Translations under genes and position numbers: made by a program | Notes under the pieces: generated by a model | Seen by the model: only the letters and a program-made list of their open reading frames with translations | Database searches by the model: none | What the model was told of the DNA's origin: nothing | Origin: Chrysochromulina parva | Lineage: Eukaryota; Haptophyta; Prymnesiales; Chrysochromulinaceae | Direction of reading: 5' to 3' | Assembly (NCBI GenBank): GCA_002887195.1 | Contig: PJAB01000755.1 | Coordinates: 1 to 21,198 of the forward strand | DNA length: 21,198 nucleotides | Shown here: positions 8,141 through 16,218 of the stretch, in pieces | Numbering within the stretch: the stretch's first letter is position 1 | Layout: each line of letters begins with the position of its first letter

Positions 8141-8602
8141 TCATGCGGCGTCCTCTGGGGCAGGCGTTAGCGTGTCCTCTGGGTCGCTGCCAGGCCAGTA
8201 ATCGAGGATGTCGGAATCTTCGTCTTCTTCGACTGGTGCGTCGCCGCCTGCATAGCGGCGTTCCAAGGCCTGGGAAAGCTCCGCCTGCCGTGCCCACGCT
8301 TCTTTCTGCTCGCGTTCCGCCCGCTCCTTTACCTCAAATGCGGCGATGGTAGCTGCAGCGATAGCTTCTGCTTTGGCCATCAACTCCGTGTACTCCTCAG
8401 CGGTTCTGCCGACAGCGTAACGCTTTGCGAGTGTGGCTTGGCGATCGGCGTCCGTGTCAAGGGTCTCGTCGGCGGGGGGCCACCGCGGAGAGAAGGGACC
8501 GCCATAGCATGTGCCCAGTGGCGGCACTGGTGCCTGCTTAACCACACGATGCGTGCGCTGGGTGCGCTGGGTGTACACATCAGCGAAGTTGCCGTGCGGC
8601 AT
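8141..8602 (-). CDS. Small acidic, helix-rich hypothetical protein
   Basis: This 153-residue minus-strand ORF is not recognised. From the ATG at 8602 it has a Pro-containing first third, then a charged Ala/Glu-rich helical segment (TAEEYTELMAKAEAIAAA and on through REQKEAWARQAELSQALERR), likely coiled coil. It ends in a very acidic tail (PVEEDEDSDILDYWPGSDPED). Composition and codon use look like real coding rather than an antisense shadow. The frame is open up to 8767 with another ATG there, but that would put its start only 18 nt from the next gene's start and the added residues look non-coding. It may be the last exon of a longer gene or a free-standing small protein. It is head-to-head with the large glycosyltransferase gene. 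Confidence 0.45.
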   Translation of the reverse strand: MPHGNFADVYTQRTQRTHRVVKQAPVPPLGTCYGGPFSPRWPPADETLDTDADRQATLAKRYAVGRTAEEYTELMAKAEAIAAATIAAFEVKERAEREQKEAWARQAELSQALERRYAGGDAPVEEDEDSDILDYWPGSDPEDTLTPAPEDAA

Positions 8603-8785
8603 CGGCGGATCGGTCACAAAAAGACGTTTTTGGACGTTTTCCAACGTTTCGTGTGGAAAACAGATGTGTCGCAAGACCGAGGAATAGAGCTTACTTCTGA
8701 GACACAGAGCTTTGCTGGCATGCCTTCTACATGTATCAGGTTTGTCCATAATATTTTGATTCCACACCCTCTTGACTTTCCTTTT

Positions 8786-11422
8786 ATGGGTCCCTGGGCC
8801 TTCATGCTGCGACTCGCTTTCCTCACGCTGTTGGCTGACATTGTTGCGCGAGATGTGCGAGAAGTGAGTATCTTACAACCGTCCGCATCCCCTTTACCGC
8901 AAGCCGCTTTTCCGCTACCGGATCCCAAAGGCACACAGCAAGCGCACGAGGTGGACCCGCTACCGCACCACGCATCGACGTCACCGGGATCCAAAGGTGC
9001 GCCACAGACTGTCCAGGTGGACCCTTCACCGCAATATGACGACGCTCTTCCGCCACCGGTTCCCAAAGCCACGTGCAAGCTCCGCATCATCTCGTCGTGC
9101 GACAAGTACACGGTGGCCTGGCTTCACTCGTATGCGGACCTGCTCGCCACGCGTGCTAACAGCAGCTTGCTGCCGAACGGCCTGTGGGATACTTCGGACG
9201 CAAGCTCAGACCCGCTCAACTTGCCGATCACCGTGCAGGCAGCGCTCATCAACCAGCAGGTCGTGCGCCACGCGAGCGATGTGAGGCTGACGCTCGTCGC
9301 GTCTCCTGATGCGGACGAAAACGGCGTGGCGCTCGGAGGCCGACTGCTCGCCTGGTACAAGATTCAAATCGTCCAGGAGGCACTCAGGCGGCCCGATCTC
9401 CAGGGGTGCAAATACATTGCGTGGATCGATCCCGATGCCTTCCTCTCGGAGCCCGACGTGGACTACGCCGCCGCCATCGATGCACTTCCACTCTTTCTCA
9501 GGTCCGACCGGGTGCCCTCTGGTCCATTCGCGTCTCTCGCGCTCTCTGCTCAAGCCCAAGACGAGTCCACTGGCGCGATGACAAGCCTGCCCCAGCTCGC
9601 CATGGCCGCCTCAGTCGAAGCCACGATCCCAGGGATCCTCGAGGACATGTGCCCCGACTGCCACTTCAATGGCGGCGTGCTCCTGTTCAACGCGGAGCAC
9701 CCGAAGCTGCCGGAGCTCCTCGAGGATTGGTGGAGGGCGCCGCTCACGGGCGTGTGCATCCCCGACATGGCGACGGTGCGCCTGGCCGAGCAGTCGTGCC
9801 TCAACTGGCTCGTCGAGTGGAACGGTCCCACTCGCACGCAGTACCGGCATGTCGTCGGAGAGGCCGATTTCCTCACGATCAACACGCCGGCCGGCCGCAT
9901 GGTCCGGCACAGCTGGACCGAGTATCGCGGGAACGTGAGCCACGAGGACGTCTTCCGAGCGCACATGAGCATGGTCGGGCTGTGGAACCATACGATCGCG
10001 CGCCAGCTGCTCCTCGAGCTTCCCGCGCTTGTGACCAACGTGTCGTGGCGGCTCGCCCACAACGACATCAACGAGGCCATTCTACTCACCCGCCAGCAGC
10101 CCCGGAAGCAGCAGTGGGTGCCCGAGGGCTCCGCAAACTTCCACGATGCGGGCGAGAAGGCAGCGGCACAGCATCGGAGCGATCTGTGGCATCGCTACGA
10201 CGCGCCCAGGCTGCCCAGCGGCGTGCCCAACCTTGGGCAGGGCCCACTCGTGGCGTACACGCACGACGAGGAGCCCGACGCGCCGCTGCCCCCCGAGTCT
10301 GAGTCGTCGCACGTACTGGCCTCGAGTGAGTGTGAGGCTGTCTTCGCCGTGTACGACAGCCTCACCGAGCTGGCCGACGCGCTCGGGCACGTCCGCTGCG
10401 ATCGTATCTACGTGTACACTAAGCAGGTGAGCTGTGCCGCCATCCGCGCATCGGACAGCGTGAATGAGGCGCTCATGGGACGATCTCGCGGGACGCAACT
10501 ACTTGCAAGCCAGCAGCCCAATGTCTTCTCCACCTTTTTCCGGTGGATGCAGGGCGCGCTGGGCTGGCAAAAGGACGAGAAGGAGACGATACCGTCGGGT
10601 GGCGCACCGTCGGCCTATTGGTGGAATGATGAGAAGGCTCCCGCCTTCGAGTGTGTCCAACTGCCCAACGTGGGGAGAGAGCAGCACTCCTTTCTCGAGC
10701 ACGTGACGCGCCATTGGGTCGGAGCGAACTTTGCGCGTGAGGTGCTCTTTGTGCCCGTGCCCATCGACAGCCACCACCGCGACGACGCCCTCGCGCGCGC
10801 CATTCGGCTTTCGGATGACTGGAAGGAGCGCCCGAGCTTCGACTGCCGCGTCATGCGACCCGACGGTTTCAACGCTTCCCAGGAGCTGCTCTCCTTCCCG
10901 TGGCTCTACGCGTCGACGACCACGGGTGGCGAAGCCGAGAGGACTCCGGTGATGCTCGCCTCGGGCGTGCCTCCAACTAGCCCGGAGCTGCGCGTCTCGC
11001 GTGCCGGCGCGACCAACTTGCACTTTGCGGGCTCCTTCCGATTCGGGCATGCGAACGCCTCGTGCTACGGCTCCAACGCTGACGGCCCCGCTCACTCGTG
11101 CCTCGACTTCTACCTCAAGGTCTATGACAAAGGGGAGACCCGCCAGGTGCCAGCAGACGTGCGCCCGCTCTGGGCTTGGGCGGAGCGTCATCAGGGCATA
11201 CCCGTACGCACGCTCGCGGGCGTGCCTATCTGCAAAGGAGGCTTCGCGCGTACATGGAGTGGCAACATCATGGCCAAACCCCTCGGCTTCTACGTCGGGC
11301 TCAAGGCGCAACTTGAGGCGGGTGGCGTCTCGCCCGAGGCCGGCCACTACATGGAGCGACTCATGGCCGCAGTCTACGGCCCGAACGCGGCGGAATGGTG
11401 CACGGCGCCGGACTGCATGTGA
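8786..11422 (+). CDS. Two-domain secretory protein: DxD glycosyltransferase plus DUF3431-like domain
   Basis: This 878-residue single-exon protein has a hydrophobic N-terminus (MGPWAFMLRLAFLTLLADI) indicating a signal peptide or Golgi-type anchor. A Pro-rich linker with ~22-residue imperfect repeats follows. Domain 1 (about 95-430) resembles nucleotide-diphospho-sugar transferases of the GT34 type. It has YIAWIDPDAFL with the metal-binding DxD (D215, D217), then HFNGGVLLFNAEHP (about 293-306) and HSWTEYRGN. Domain 2 (about 520-870) has features I associate with DUF3431: RIYVYTK, LPNVGREQHSFLEHV (626-640), and the C-terminal order GGFARTWSGNIMAKPLGFY then GHYMERLMAAVYG. Its role is therefore probably glycan building in the ER or Golgi, with two possible catalytic modules. 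The frame is open upstream to 8438, but the signal-like sequence sets the start at 8786 (or Met at 8804). Acceptor and donor sugars are unknown. Confidence 0.7.
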   Translation: MGPWAFMLRLAFLTLLADIVARDVREVSILQPSASPLPQAAFPLPDPKGTQQAHEVDPLPHHASTSPGSKGAPQTVQVDPSPQYDDALPPPVPKATCKLRIISSCDKYTVAWLHSYADLLATRANSSLLPNGLWDTSDASSDPLNLPITVQAALINQQVVRHASDVRLTLVASPDADENGVALGGRLLAWYKIQIVQEALRRPDLQGCKYIAWIDPDAFLSEPDVDYAAAIDALPLFLRSDRVPSGPFASLALSAQAQDESTGAMTSLPQLAMAASVEATIPGILEDMCPDCHFNGGVLLFNAEHPKLPELLEDWWRAPLTGVCIPDMATVRLAEQSCLNWLVEWNGPTRTQYRHVVGEADFLTINTPAGRMVRHSWTEYRGNVSHEDVFRAHMSMVGLWNHTIARQLLLELPALVTNVSWRLAHNDINEAILLTRQQPRKQQWVPEGSANFHDAGEKAAAQHRSDLWHRYDAPRLPSGVPNLGQGPLVAYTHDEEPDAPLPPESESSHVLASSECEAVFAVYDSLTELADALGHVRCDRIYVYTKQVSCAAIRASDSVNEALMGRSRGTQLLASQQPNVFSTFFRWMQGALGWQKDEKETIPSGGAPSAYWWNDEKAPAFECVQLPNVGREQHSFLEHVTRHWVGANFAREVLFVPVPIDSHHRDDALARAIRLSDDWKERPSFDCRVMRPDGFNASQELLSFPWLYASTTTGGEAERTPVMLASGVPPTSPELRVSRAGATNLHFAGSFRFGHANASCYGSNADGPAHSCLDFYLKVYDKGETRQVPADVRPLWAWAERHQGIPVRTLAGVPICKGGFARTWSGNIMAKPLGFYVGLKAQLEAGGVSPEAGHYMERLMAAVYGPNAAEWCTAPDCM
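8896..9069 (+). repeat. Degenerate coding repeat (~22 residues) in the linker
   Basis: Three related segments lie after the signal sequence. The first two are PLPQ..PLPDPKGTQQAHEVD and PLPHHASTSPGSKGAPQTVQVD; the third begins PSPQYDDALPPPVPK. At DNA level the shared text includes GGATCCAAAGG- or GGATCCCAAAGG-like and GGTGGACCC blocks. It is a Pro-rich stalk. Confidence 0.65.
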
Positions 11423-11753
11423 TCCAGACTAGTCGAGTGCGTGCGCATAGTGTAGCCATCCGATGCATTTGTTGCGCTTGTGATGTGCATGGGGTATTGT
11501 GTGCAGAGGTGGTGCGCGGTCGTCGGGGCGGCGCCGGCGGCGGTTGGTCGTGTCGTGTCTCGGAACGCTTAAGCACTAGGCTGAGCGGAGCGAGCTGGAC
11601 TGTCCCCTGGACTGTCCCCTGTGGCCCCGTTGAGCGTTGACGCCTGACCGGGGGCGAGGTGTGCGTGCGACATGGGTGCGAGGGAAACCCATTCATTTAT
11701 TATATATTTTATTTATCTTCGTAGTATAAAATGGATCATGTACACATCTGAAA
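11423..11753. other. Convergent intergenic region with AT-rich patch
   Basis: This is shared 3' flank of the glycosyltransferase (plus) and CrtI-like (minus) genes. A 12-bp perfect tandem duplication TGGACTGTCCCC is at 11596-11607 and 11608-11619. Around 11690-11735 the sequence is sharply AT-rich, unlike the rest of the window. Confidence 0.6.
11708..11713 (-). terminator. Candidate polyadenylation signal of the CrtI-like gene
   Basis: AATAAA occurs on the minus strand about 41 nt after the stop at 11754, inside an AT-rich patch. The position fits a poly(A) signal. Many algal protists do not rely on this hexamer, so it could be composition alone. Confidence 0.4.
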
Positions 11754-13721
11754 TCAACGATGTCCTATGCCGAGATCGAGCAGCGCCTCCTCCGCAGTCT
11801 TCATGGCACCGATGAGGACGAGCGGCACACCGTTGCCGGGCCGCGTGTTTGCACCCACCCAGTGCAGACCACGCACACCCTTATGGCGTCGTGCCGGGCG
11901 AGCGAGCGCGAGCTGCTCGAGGTTGTGCGAGAGCCCAAAGACCGAGCCGCGCCGCAGCCCATAGGCGTCTCGCCAGCCAGGGGGGGTGCGCACGCGCTCG
12001 TCCACGATCGTCGCTCCGAAGCCCTCCATACCAGCGCTCTCGAAGGTTTGTATCACCGCGTCGCGCGCGCGGGCTACCATGCGCTCGGTCGCCGCGCTTA
12101 CGTCGGCCGCACTCATGCGCTCATCGAGGGGAGGTACGGGCACGAGGACCATGACGGCGTCGTCCGTGGGCAGCTCGCAACACGAAGGGTCCGTTCTCGC
12201 AGGGGCATGCACGTAAAAGTGAAGCGGCGCCGAGGCGAGCCGCTCGTCCCAGCGAGCATACTCCGCAGCGTCGAAGAGACCTCTCCACGCATCGGCCGGC
12301 GCCAGGAACACATTATGATGCCGCAGCTCCGCGTAGCGTCGATCGAGGCACCAGTAAAACGAGACGGTGGACGACGAGTAGCGCCATCCCCCCGCGCGGA
12401 GGAGCCCTTCTGTCGCTGTCGTCGGCGGCGGTGCCATCGTCTCCGCCACCTCGGCGCCGTGGGGAACCGCCGCACCCATTGCCGTCTTGAGCGCCACTGC
12501 CACCGCGGTGGCCGCCCGCTGCACCGTGCGCCCGATCGTAGCTAGTCGCTCGGTCGACGTCATCTCGGACTGCTCCGCATACTCGGAGCGCCGCAGGGCG
12601 GGCGGTAGAAGCAGAGGCTCTGCCGCAGCGAGGTCAGCATTGACGATGACACAGTCAGCATCGAGCAGTTGCGACTCCAGTTGCGACCCAGGCACTGCTG
12701 GTGTCGACATCGGGCTAGCTGTGACTGCGCCCGCACCTACGCAAAATTCGACGCACGGGTCGCCGCCTCGAACCGCCGTGTCCACGCCTCTGCTGCCACG
12801 TGCCGCCGCCGCTGCCACCACGCGCACGCCTTGCACTGCGCCATCTCTGACGACGATCTCTTCGACGCGGGTGTTCCAGCGGACCTGGACGCCATTCGCC
12901 TCGACGGCTGCGAGCAGTGCGTCACGCACCGTTCCCCAACCACCTCGCGGGTAGAAGACGCCGCTGTCCGAGTCACCTGCGCTCGGAAGTTCGATCGCCT
13001 GGAGCAACGAGAAGACGGCAGGCGCACGCTCGGGCGCAAGCCCGACGTATAGGTCCTGGAAAGCAGCTAGCTCGCGGTGGCGCGCGGCCTTAAAGAGGTC
13101 AGCAAGCTGACCACCATGCGATCGAAGGGGCCAGTCTCGCAGCGGGCTCGCCTTCGCGCCGGTGCCGAGCAGCGCGCTCTGTAGGAAGCGAGGCAGTGTC
13201 GCAAGCGATGCACCGTCGAACATCTCCTTGATGAAGATCGGCAGACCACTCGCAAGGTTGGCGCGGGCGCCACCGAGATAATGGCAGTACGTGTCGTACG
13301 CGCCAGGTTCGACGGCGTCCATCTTCGTGCGCAGCGTCGCCTCGCAGGCGGCATCGCCGCCAATCTCCAGTGGTGTTGGACCGCCATCATTGAAGTGCAC
13401 AGCGTAGCTCGGGTTGCACCGTGCGAGGTCGAGGTGTGCATCTGGATCCACGCCGAGCGATGCAAATGCATCTCGATAGATGCTCGGCAGCAGCAGCAGG
13501 CTCGGGCCCGTCTCAAAACGGTAGGCGCGGCCATTGGCTGCAGTGACGCACTCACACGCCAAACGCCCACCCGCGGCCGCACGCGAGTTCTTCTCAAGGA
13601 GCGTCACAGCCACGCCCTCCCGCGCCAGCTTGGCCGCCGCGTACAACCCGCCGACGCCACCGCCGACGACGACCGCGCGCGGCGGTGGCGCACCAACGAC
13701 CATGAAGGCGCTCAGAAACAT
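11754..13721 (-). CDS. CrtI/CRTISO-family carotenoid oxidoreductase
   Basis: This 655-residue single-exon FAD enzyme belongs to the phytoene desaturase (CrtI)/carotenoid isomerase family. The dinucleotide-binding site is VVVGGGVGGLYAAAKLAREG (about 17-36) followed by the acidic TLLEKN. GRAYRFETGPSLLLLPSIYR is the next family block. YSSSTVSFYWCLDRRYAEL and HNVFLAPADAW (about 445-480) are typical of CrtI-like desaturase/isomerases. The C-terminal FAD motif is WVGANTRPGNGVPLVLIGAM (about 618-640). Desaturation or cis-trans isomerisation of a carotenoid is the likely reaction; sequence alone does not decide which. A low-complexity insertion of about 45-50 residues (near 302-355, with three Cys) interrupts the region before CVIVNADLA. 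The N-terminus (MFLSAFMVVGAPPPRA) is too short to be a clear bipartite plastid signal. Either an upstream exon is missing or the protein is not plastidial. The gene is divergent from Ras. Confidence 0.85.
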   Translation of the reverse strand: MFLSAFMVVGAPPPRAVVVGGGVGGLYAAAKLAREGVAVTLLEKNSRAAAGGRLACECVTAANGRAYRFETGPSLLLLPSIYRDAFASLGVDPDAHLDLARCNPSYAVHFNDGGPTPLEIGGDAACEATLRTKMDAVEPGAYDTYCHYLGGARANLASGLPIFIKEMFDGASLATLPRFLQSALLGTGAKASPLRDWPLRSHGGQLADLFKAARHRELAAFQDLYVGLAPERAPAVFSLLQAIELPSAGDSDSGVFYPRGGWGTVRDALLAAVEANGVQVRWNTRVEEIVVRDGAVQGVRVVAAAAARGSRGVDTAVRGGDPCVEFCVGAGAVTASPMSTPAVPGSQLESQLLDADCVIVNADLAAAEPLLLPPALRRSEYAEQSEMTSTERLATIGRTVQRAATAVAVALKTAMGAAVPHGAEVAETMAPPPTTATEGLLRAGGWRYSSSTVSFYWCLDRRYAELRHHNVFLAPADAWRGLFDAAEYARWDERLASAPLHFYVHAPARTDPSCCELPTDDAVMVLVPVPPLDERMSAADVSAATERMVARARDAVIQTFESAGMEGFGATIVDERVRTPPGWRDAYGLRRGSVFGLSHNLEQLALARPARRHKGVRGLHWVGANTRPGNGVPLVLIGAMKTAEEALLDLGIGHR

Positions 13722-14072
13722 GGGGAACCTCCTGCTCCGAGTGAGTGAGTGAGTGAGTGAGGGAGCTGCGTGTGCTTCTATGGGATATCCTATGTGTCTT
13801 AGTGGATATCTCGACCCGTACCCCGTATTGTTCCACGGTGTGTCTGTGTCTCAATAACTCACTCACTCACTCCTGCTCCCTGCGTGTGAAACCAAAGGCT
13901 GTGAAACAGCTGAGCCGGCGGAACGTCCGCACTTCTTGGGCCCCCGAGAAGGCACCAACTCACAAAAAGGTCGTGCCTTCAAGAGACTCCAGATTGCGAG
14001 CACCTCAGGGCAAGTTTTTCAGTGGTCCCCGCCTCGCGCGTGAGAAGCAGCTGACCACTGCGCGCGAGCGCG
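13722..14072. promoter_or_regulatory. Divergent promoter region between CrtI-like and Ras genes
   Basis: This 351-bp head-to-head spacer contains a (GAGT)n run at 13739-13762 and a complementary (ACTC)n run at 13857-13872, about 95 bp apart. CCTGCTCC occurs next to each run, at 13731-13738 and 13872-13879. The opposed runs could pair as a hairpin. No TATA box is evident. Shared regulation is an inference from layout. Confidence 0.55.
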
Positions 14073-14639
14073 ATGACCGAGTACAAGCTCGTGGTCGTCG
14101 GTGGCGGTGGCGTGGGCAAGTCGGCGCTCACGATTCAGCTCATCCAGAATCAGTTCGTGGACGAGTACGATCCGACCATTGAGGACTCGTACCGGAAGCA
14201 GGTGACGGTTGACGAGGAGACGTGCCTGCTTGACATCCTCGATACTGCGGGCCAGGAGGAGTACTCGGCGATGCGCGACCAGTACATGAGGAGCGGGCAG
14301 GGCTTCTTATGCGTGTATAGCATAGCCAATAAGGGCAGCTTTGAGGAGATAGCCACCTTCCGTGAGCAGATTCTCAGGGTCAAAGACGCTGACAAGGTGC
14401 CCATGGTAATCGTCGGCAACAAGTCGGACCTTGGGGAGGAGCGCCAGGTATCGCAGGCAGAGGGCAAGGAGCTGGCTGCTTGCTATGGCTGCCCATGGAT
14501 GGAGACCTCGGCTAAAACGCGGATCCGGTGCGAGGATTGCTTCTATGAGCTGGTGCGAGAGATCCGCAAGTCGGCGGAAGCCGAGCTGAAGTCCAAGAGG
14601 AAGAAGGCCTCTCGTGGCACCAAGTGTGCCGTCCTGTAG
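14073..14639 (+). CDS. RAS: Ras-family small GTPase, canonical Ras type
   Basis: This 188-residue membrane-associated GTPase switch has all G motifs. The P-loop is GGGGVGKS at residues 10-17, with glycines at the positions equivalent to 12 and 13 as in wild-type Ras. The effector region is [15 protein letters not shown]3 is DTAGQEEYS with Gln61 kept, G4 is NKSD and G5 is ETSAK. Similarity to animal and fungal Ras is very high through the first 60 residues. Position 11 is Gly rather than the usual Ala. The C-terminus is polybasic ([12 protein letters not shown]) and ends in the CAAX box CAVL. The final Leu predicts geranylgeranylation, and the basic residues predict plasma-membrane binding. 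It is a single exon starting at the only sensible ATG and lies head-to-head with the CrtI-like gene. Rap or Ral are less likely given the [10 protein letters not shown] start. Confidence 0.97.
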   Translation: MTEYKLVVVGGGGVGKSALTIQLIQNQFVDEYDPTIEDSYRKQVTVDEETCLLDILDTAGQEEYSAMRDQYMRSGQGFLCVYSIANKGSFEEIATFREQILRVKDADKVPMVIVGNKSDLGEERQVSQAEGKELAACYGCPWMETSAKTRIRCEDCFYELVREIRKSAEAELKSKRKKASRGTKCAVL

Positions 14640-14778
14640 GAACATCCCCTTCTCCGTGCGGCTGCGTCGCCGACCCTATCTACTAGCTATATTGGTCACA
14701 GTGTCTATGTGTAACAGTGCTGGTGTCCTATAACGATACCATCGGGCCGGCGGGCGCGACGACACGCACCGGTGCACA

Positions 14779-16008
14779 TCACACCTTGTTCGCCGCAACA
14801 CCTAGCCACTTGTGGAGCAGCAGATCGCCAAACGGCGTCGTTGCGAGTTGCTCGAGGCCAACTCCTTCCGTGGCCCGTATTAACGTGTTGAACGCCTCCG
14901 CCGCTCTCGAGCCCAGCTTGCGCCGTCGCCGGCGCGCATTCCGGAGTGCGCGCTGCTGTGCGCGGCGCGCGGATTCGGCTGGCACGAGCGCGCCGTACTG
15001 CGGGTATCGGAAGTAGGTGAAAGAGAAGCGTTCGGTGGGCGGCGGCGGCAGCAGCACGCGATGCACCGGAGAGACGAAGCTGCCGTTGGAGATCGCCGAG
15101 AGATAGTCGCCGAGGATGATGACTATCTCCCCCGGCTCGGCGGGCACGTCGATCCACTCGGCCGCATCCGGGCGGCGCGCCTGCAGCCCACCCGTCGTGT
15201 CCTGCACCACGATCGTGAGTAGGTGCCAGTCTGAGTGGGGCGAGGAACCGATGCGAGGAACAGCCGGCGCCACGTGCGGCGCAGTGGTGTTCGGAAAGTA
15301 GTGGAAGAGGCGCATGAGCGAGATGGGCTCACCGCCCGTCGCGAGCGCACCGAGGAAGCCCGCCTCATGCCCCATTGCAACAGAGAGCGCCCGCAGCAGC
15401 TGGTTAGAGAGCGCCTCGCACGCTTGCAGGTGTCGTAGCATGGTGGGCACCCACGCGGGGCCGAGCGCATGCTCATGCTCGTCGGGCCACGCATTGGGCG
15501 AGAGCAACAGCTTCAGCCCGTTCGATTCGGTCGTCGCATTCGATGACGTCGCGGTCGATTCGCTGCCATCGGGCTCCGCGCCATAGCAAAAACCTTCTTT
15601 GAGCTCCACGTAATCACGAAGGCCACTCTCGCCTGCGAGCGGAATGTAGCCGCGCTTGAAGCCACCGACGCCGGTGGCACTCTTTGCGCTCCGCTTAACC
15701 GCCTCAGGAAGCGCGAAGAAGCTGCGAGATGCTTCGAGTGCCGCTTCCACGTCGACGCTGTCGGCGGCAAGCCGGAACACTCCGAGTGAGGAGGCCGCCA
15801 TACGGAGCTGCTTGACGTTGACCTCGGAGACGTTGACGAGCAGCGGCACGGCGGTTGCGGACGCGGCATCCGATCGTAGAGTGCCCACGAGCAGCCCGAT
15901 GGCAGCCGACGCGAGGCCGACGACCAGCGCCGCGAGAGGCGGCGGCAGGCCAACGAAGGGAACCATATGATCTGCCGACGATGAATGACCGCGAGCGCGA
16001 GCGCGCAC
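14779..16008 (-). CDS. 2-oxoglutarate/Fe(II)-dependent dioxygenase with N-terminal membrane anchor
   Basis: This 409-residue enzyme is of the isopenicillin-N-synthase/plant-DIOX type and probably hydroxylates or oxidises a small molecule. The iron ligands are visible as HSD (H258, D260) and H316 in SPVHRV. The 2-oxoglutarate-binding Arg-x-Ser is R327/S329 in RFSFTYF. The N-terminal DIOX_N-like region (GVFRLAADSVDVEAALEASR, FFALPEAVKR, GYIPLAGESG) precedes it. A hydrophobic segment at about residues 18-41 (LAALVVGLASAAIGLLVG) is a signal anchor. Starting at the Met at 15966 would leave it as a signal peptide. After the catalytic fold there is an Arg-rich stretch (RNARRRRRKLGSR) and a ~45-residue tail not usual for the family. 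The gene converges on Ras, with stops about 140 nt apart, and diverges from the MYB gene. The substrate is unknown. Confidence 0.85.
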   Translation of the reverse strand: MRARARGHSSSADHMVPFVGLPPPLAALVVGLASAAIGLLVGTLRSDAASATAVPLLVNVSEVNVKQLRMAASSLGVFRLAADSVDVEAALEASRSFFALPEAVKRSAKSATGVGGFKRGYIPLAGESGLRDYVELKEGFCYGAEPDGSESTATSSNATTESNGLKLLLSPNAWPDEHEHALGPAWVPTMLRHLQACEALSNQLLRALSVAMGHEAGFLGALATGGEPISLMRLFHYFPNTTAPHVAPAVPRIGSSPHSDWHLLTIVVQDTTGGLQARRPDAAEWIDVPAEPGEIVIILGDYLSAISNGSFVSPVHRVLLPPPPTERFSFTYFRYPQYGALVPAESARRAQQRALRNARRRRRKLGSRAAEAFNTLIRATEGVGLEQLATTPFGDLLLHKWLGVAANKV

Positions 16009-16218
16009 TTTGACAATCGCACCTTTCGCTGTATACAGGAAGGCACTTTTCGGATCCCGTTCTCTCGAGCCCCTTCTGGTAACTTGGGAGATCGAGAGTT
16101 CGTGGCCGAAGTCGCAATTCGTGCTTTATGCTAACGAGGAGTGCTCAGACGACGGGCCCTTTCACGACGGTGGTGATATCCGAGGGCCAGTTGTGGCCGG
16201 CGCTGAGCGGCTGCAAAA
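16009..16218. promoter_or_regulatory. Divergent promoter region between dioxygenase and MYB genes
   Basis: This is a 210-bp head-to-head spacer with no TATA box. An in-frame TGA at 16204-16206 precedes the MYB start codon. The AAAAATG context places A at position -3 of the MYB ATG. Confidence 0.5.

Noticed and set aside
9406..10302. 298-residue plus ORF in another frame of the glycosyltransferase gene
   Set aside because: It is Arg/Ala/His-rich and lacks motifs, while the overlapping frame has the DxD and HFNGG blocks.
10499..11347. 282-residue minus ORF
   Set aside because: It is antisense to the DUF3431-like domain with low-complexity composition.
11760..12545. 261-residue plus ORF
   Set aside because: It is antisense to the CrtI-like enzyme, whose C-terminal FAD motif lies in the minus frame.
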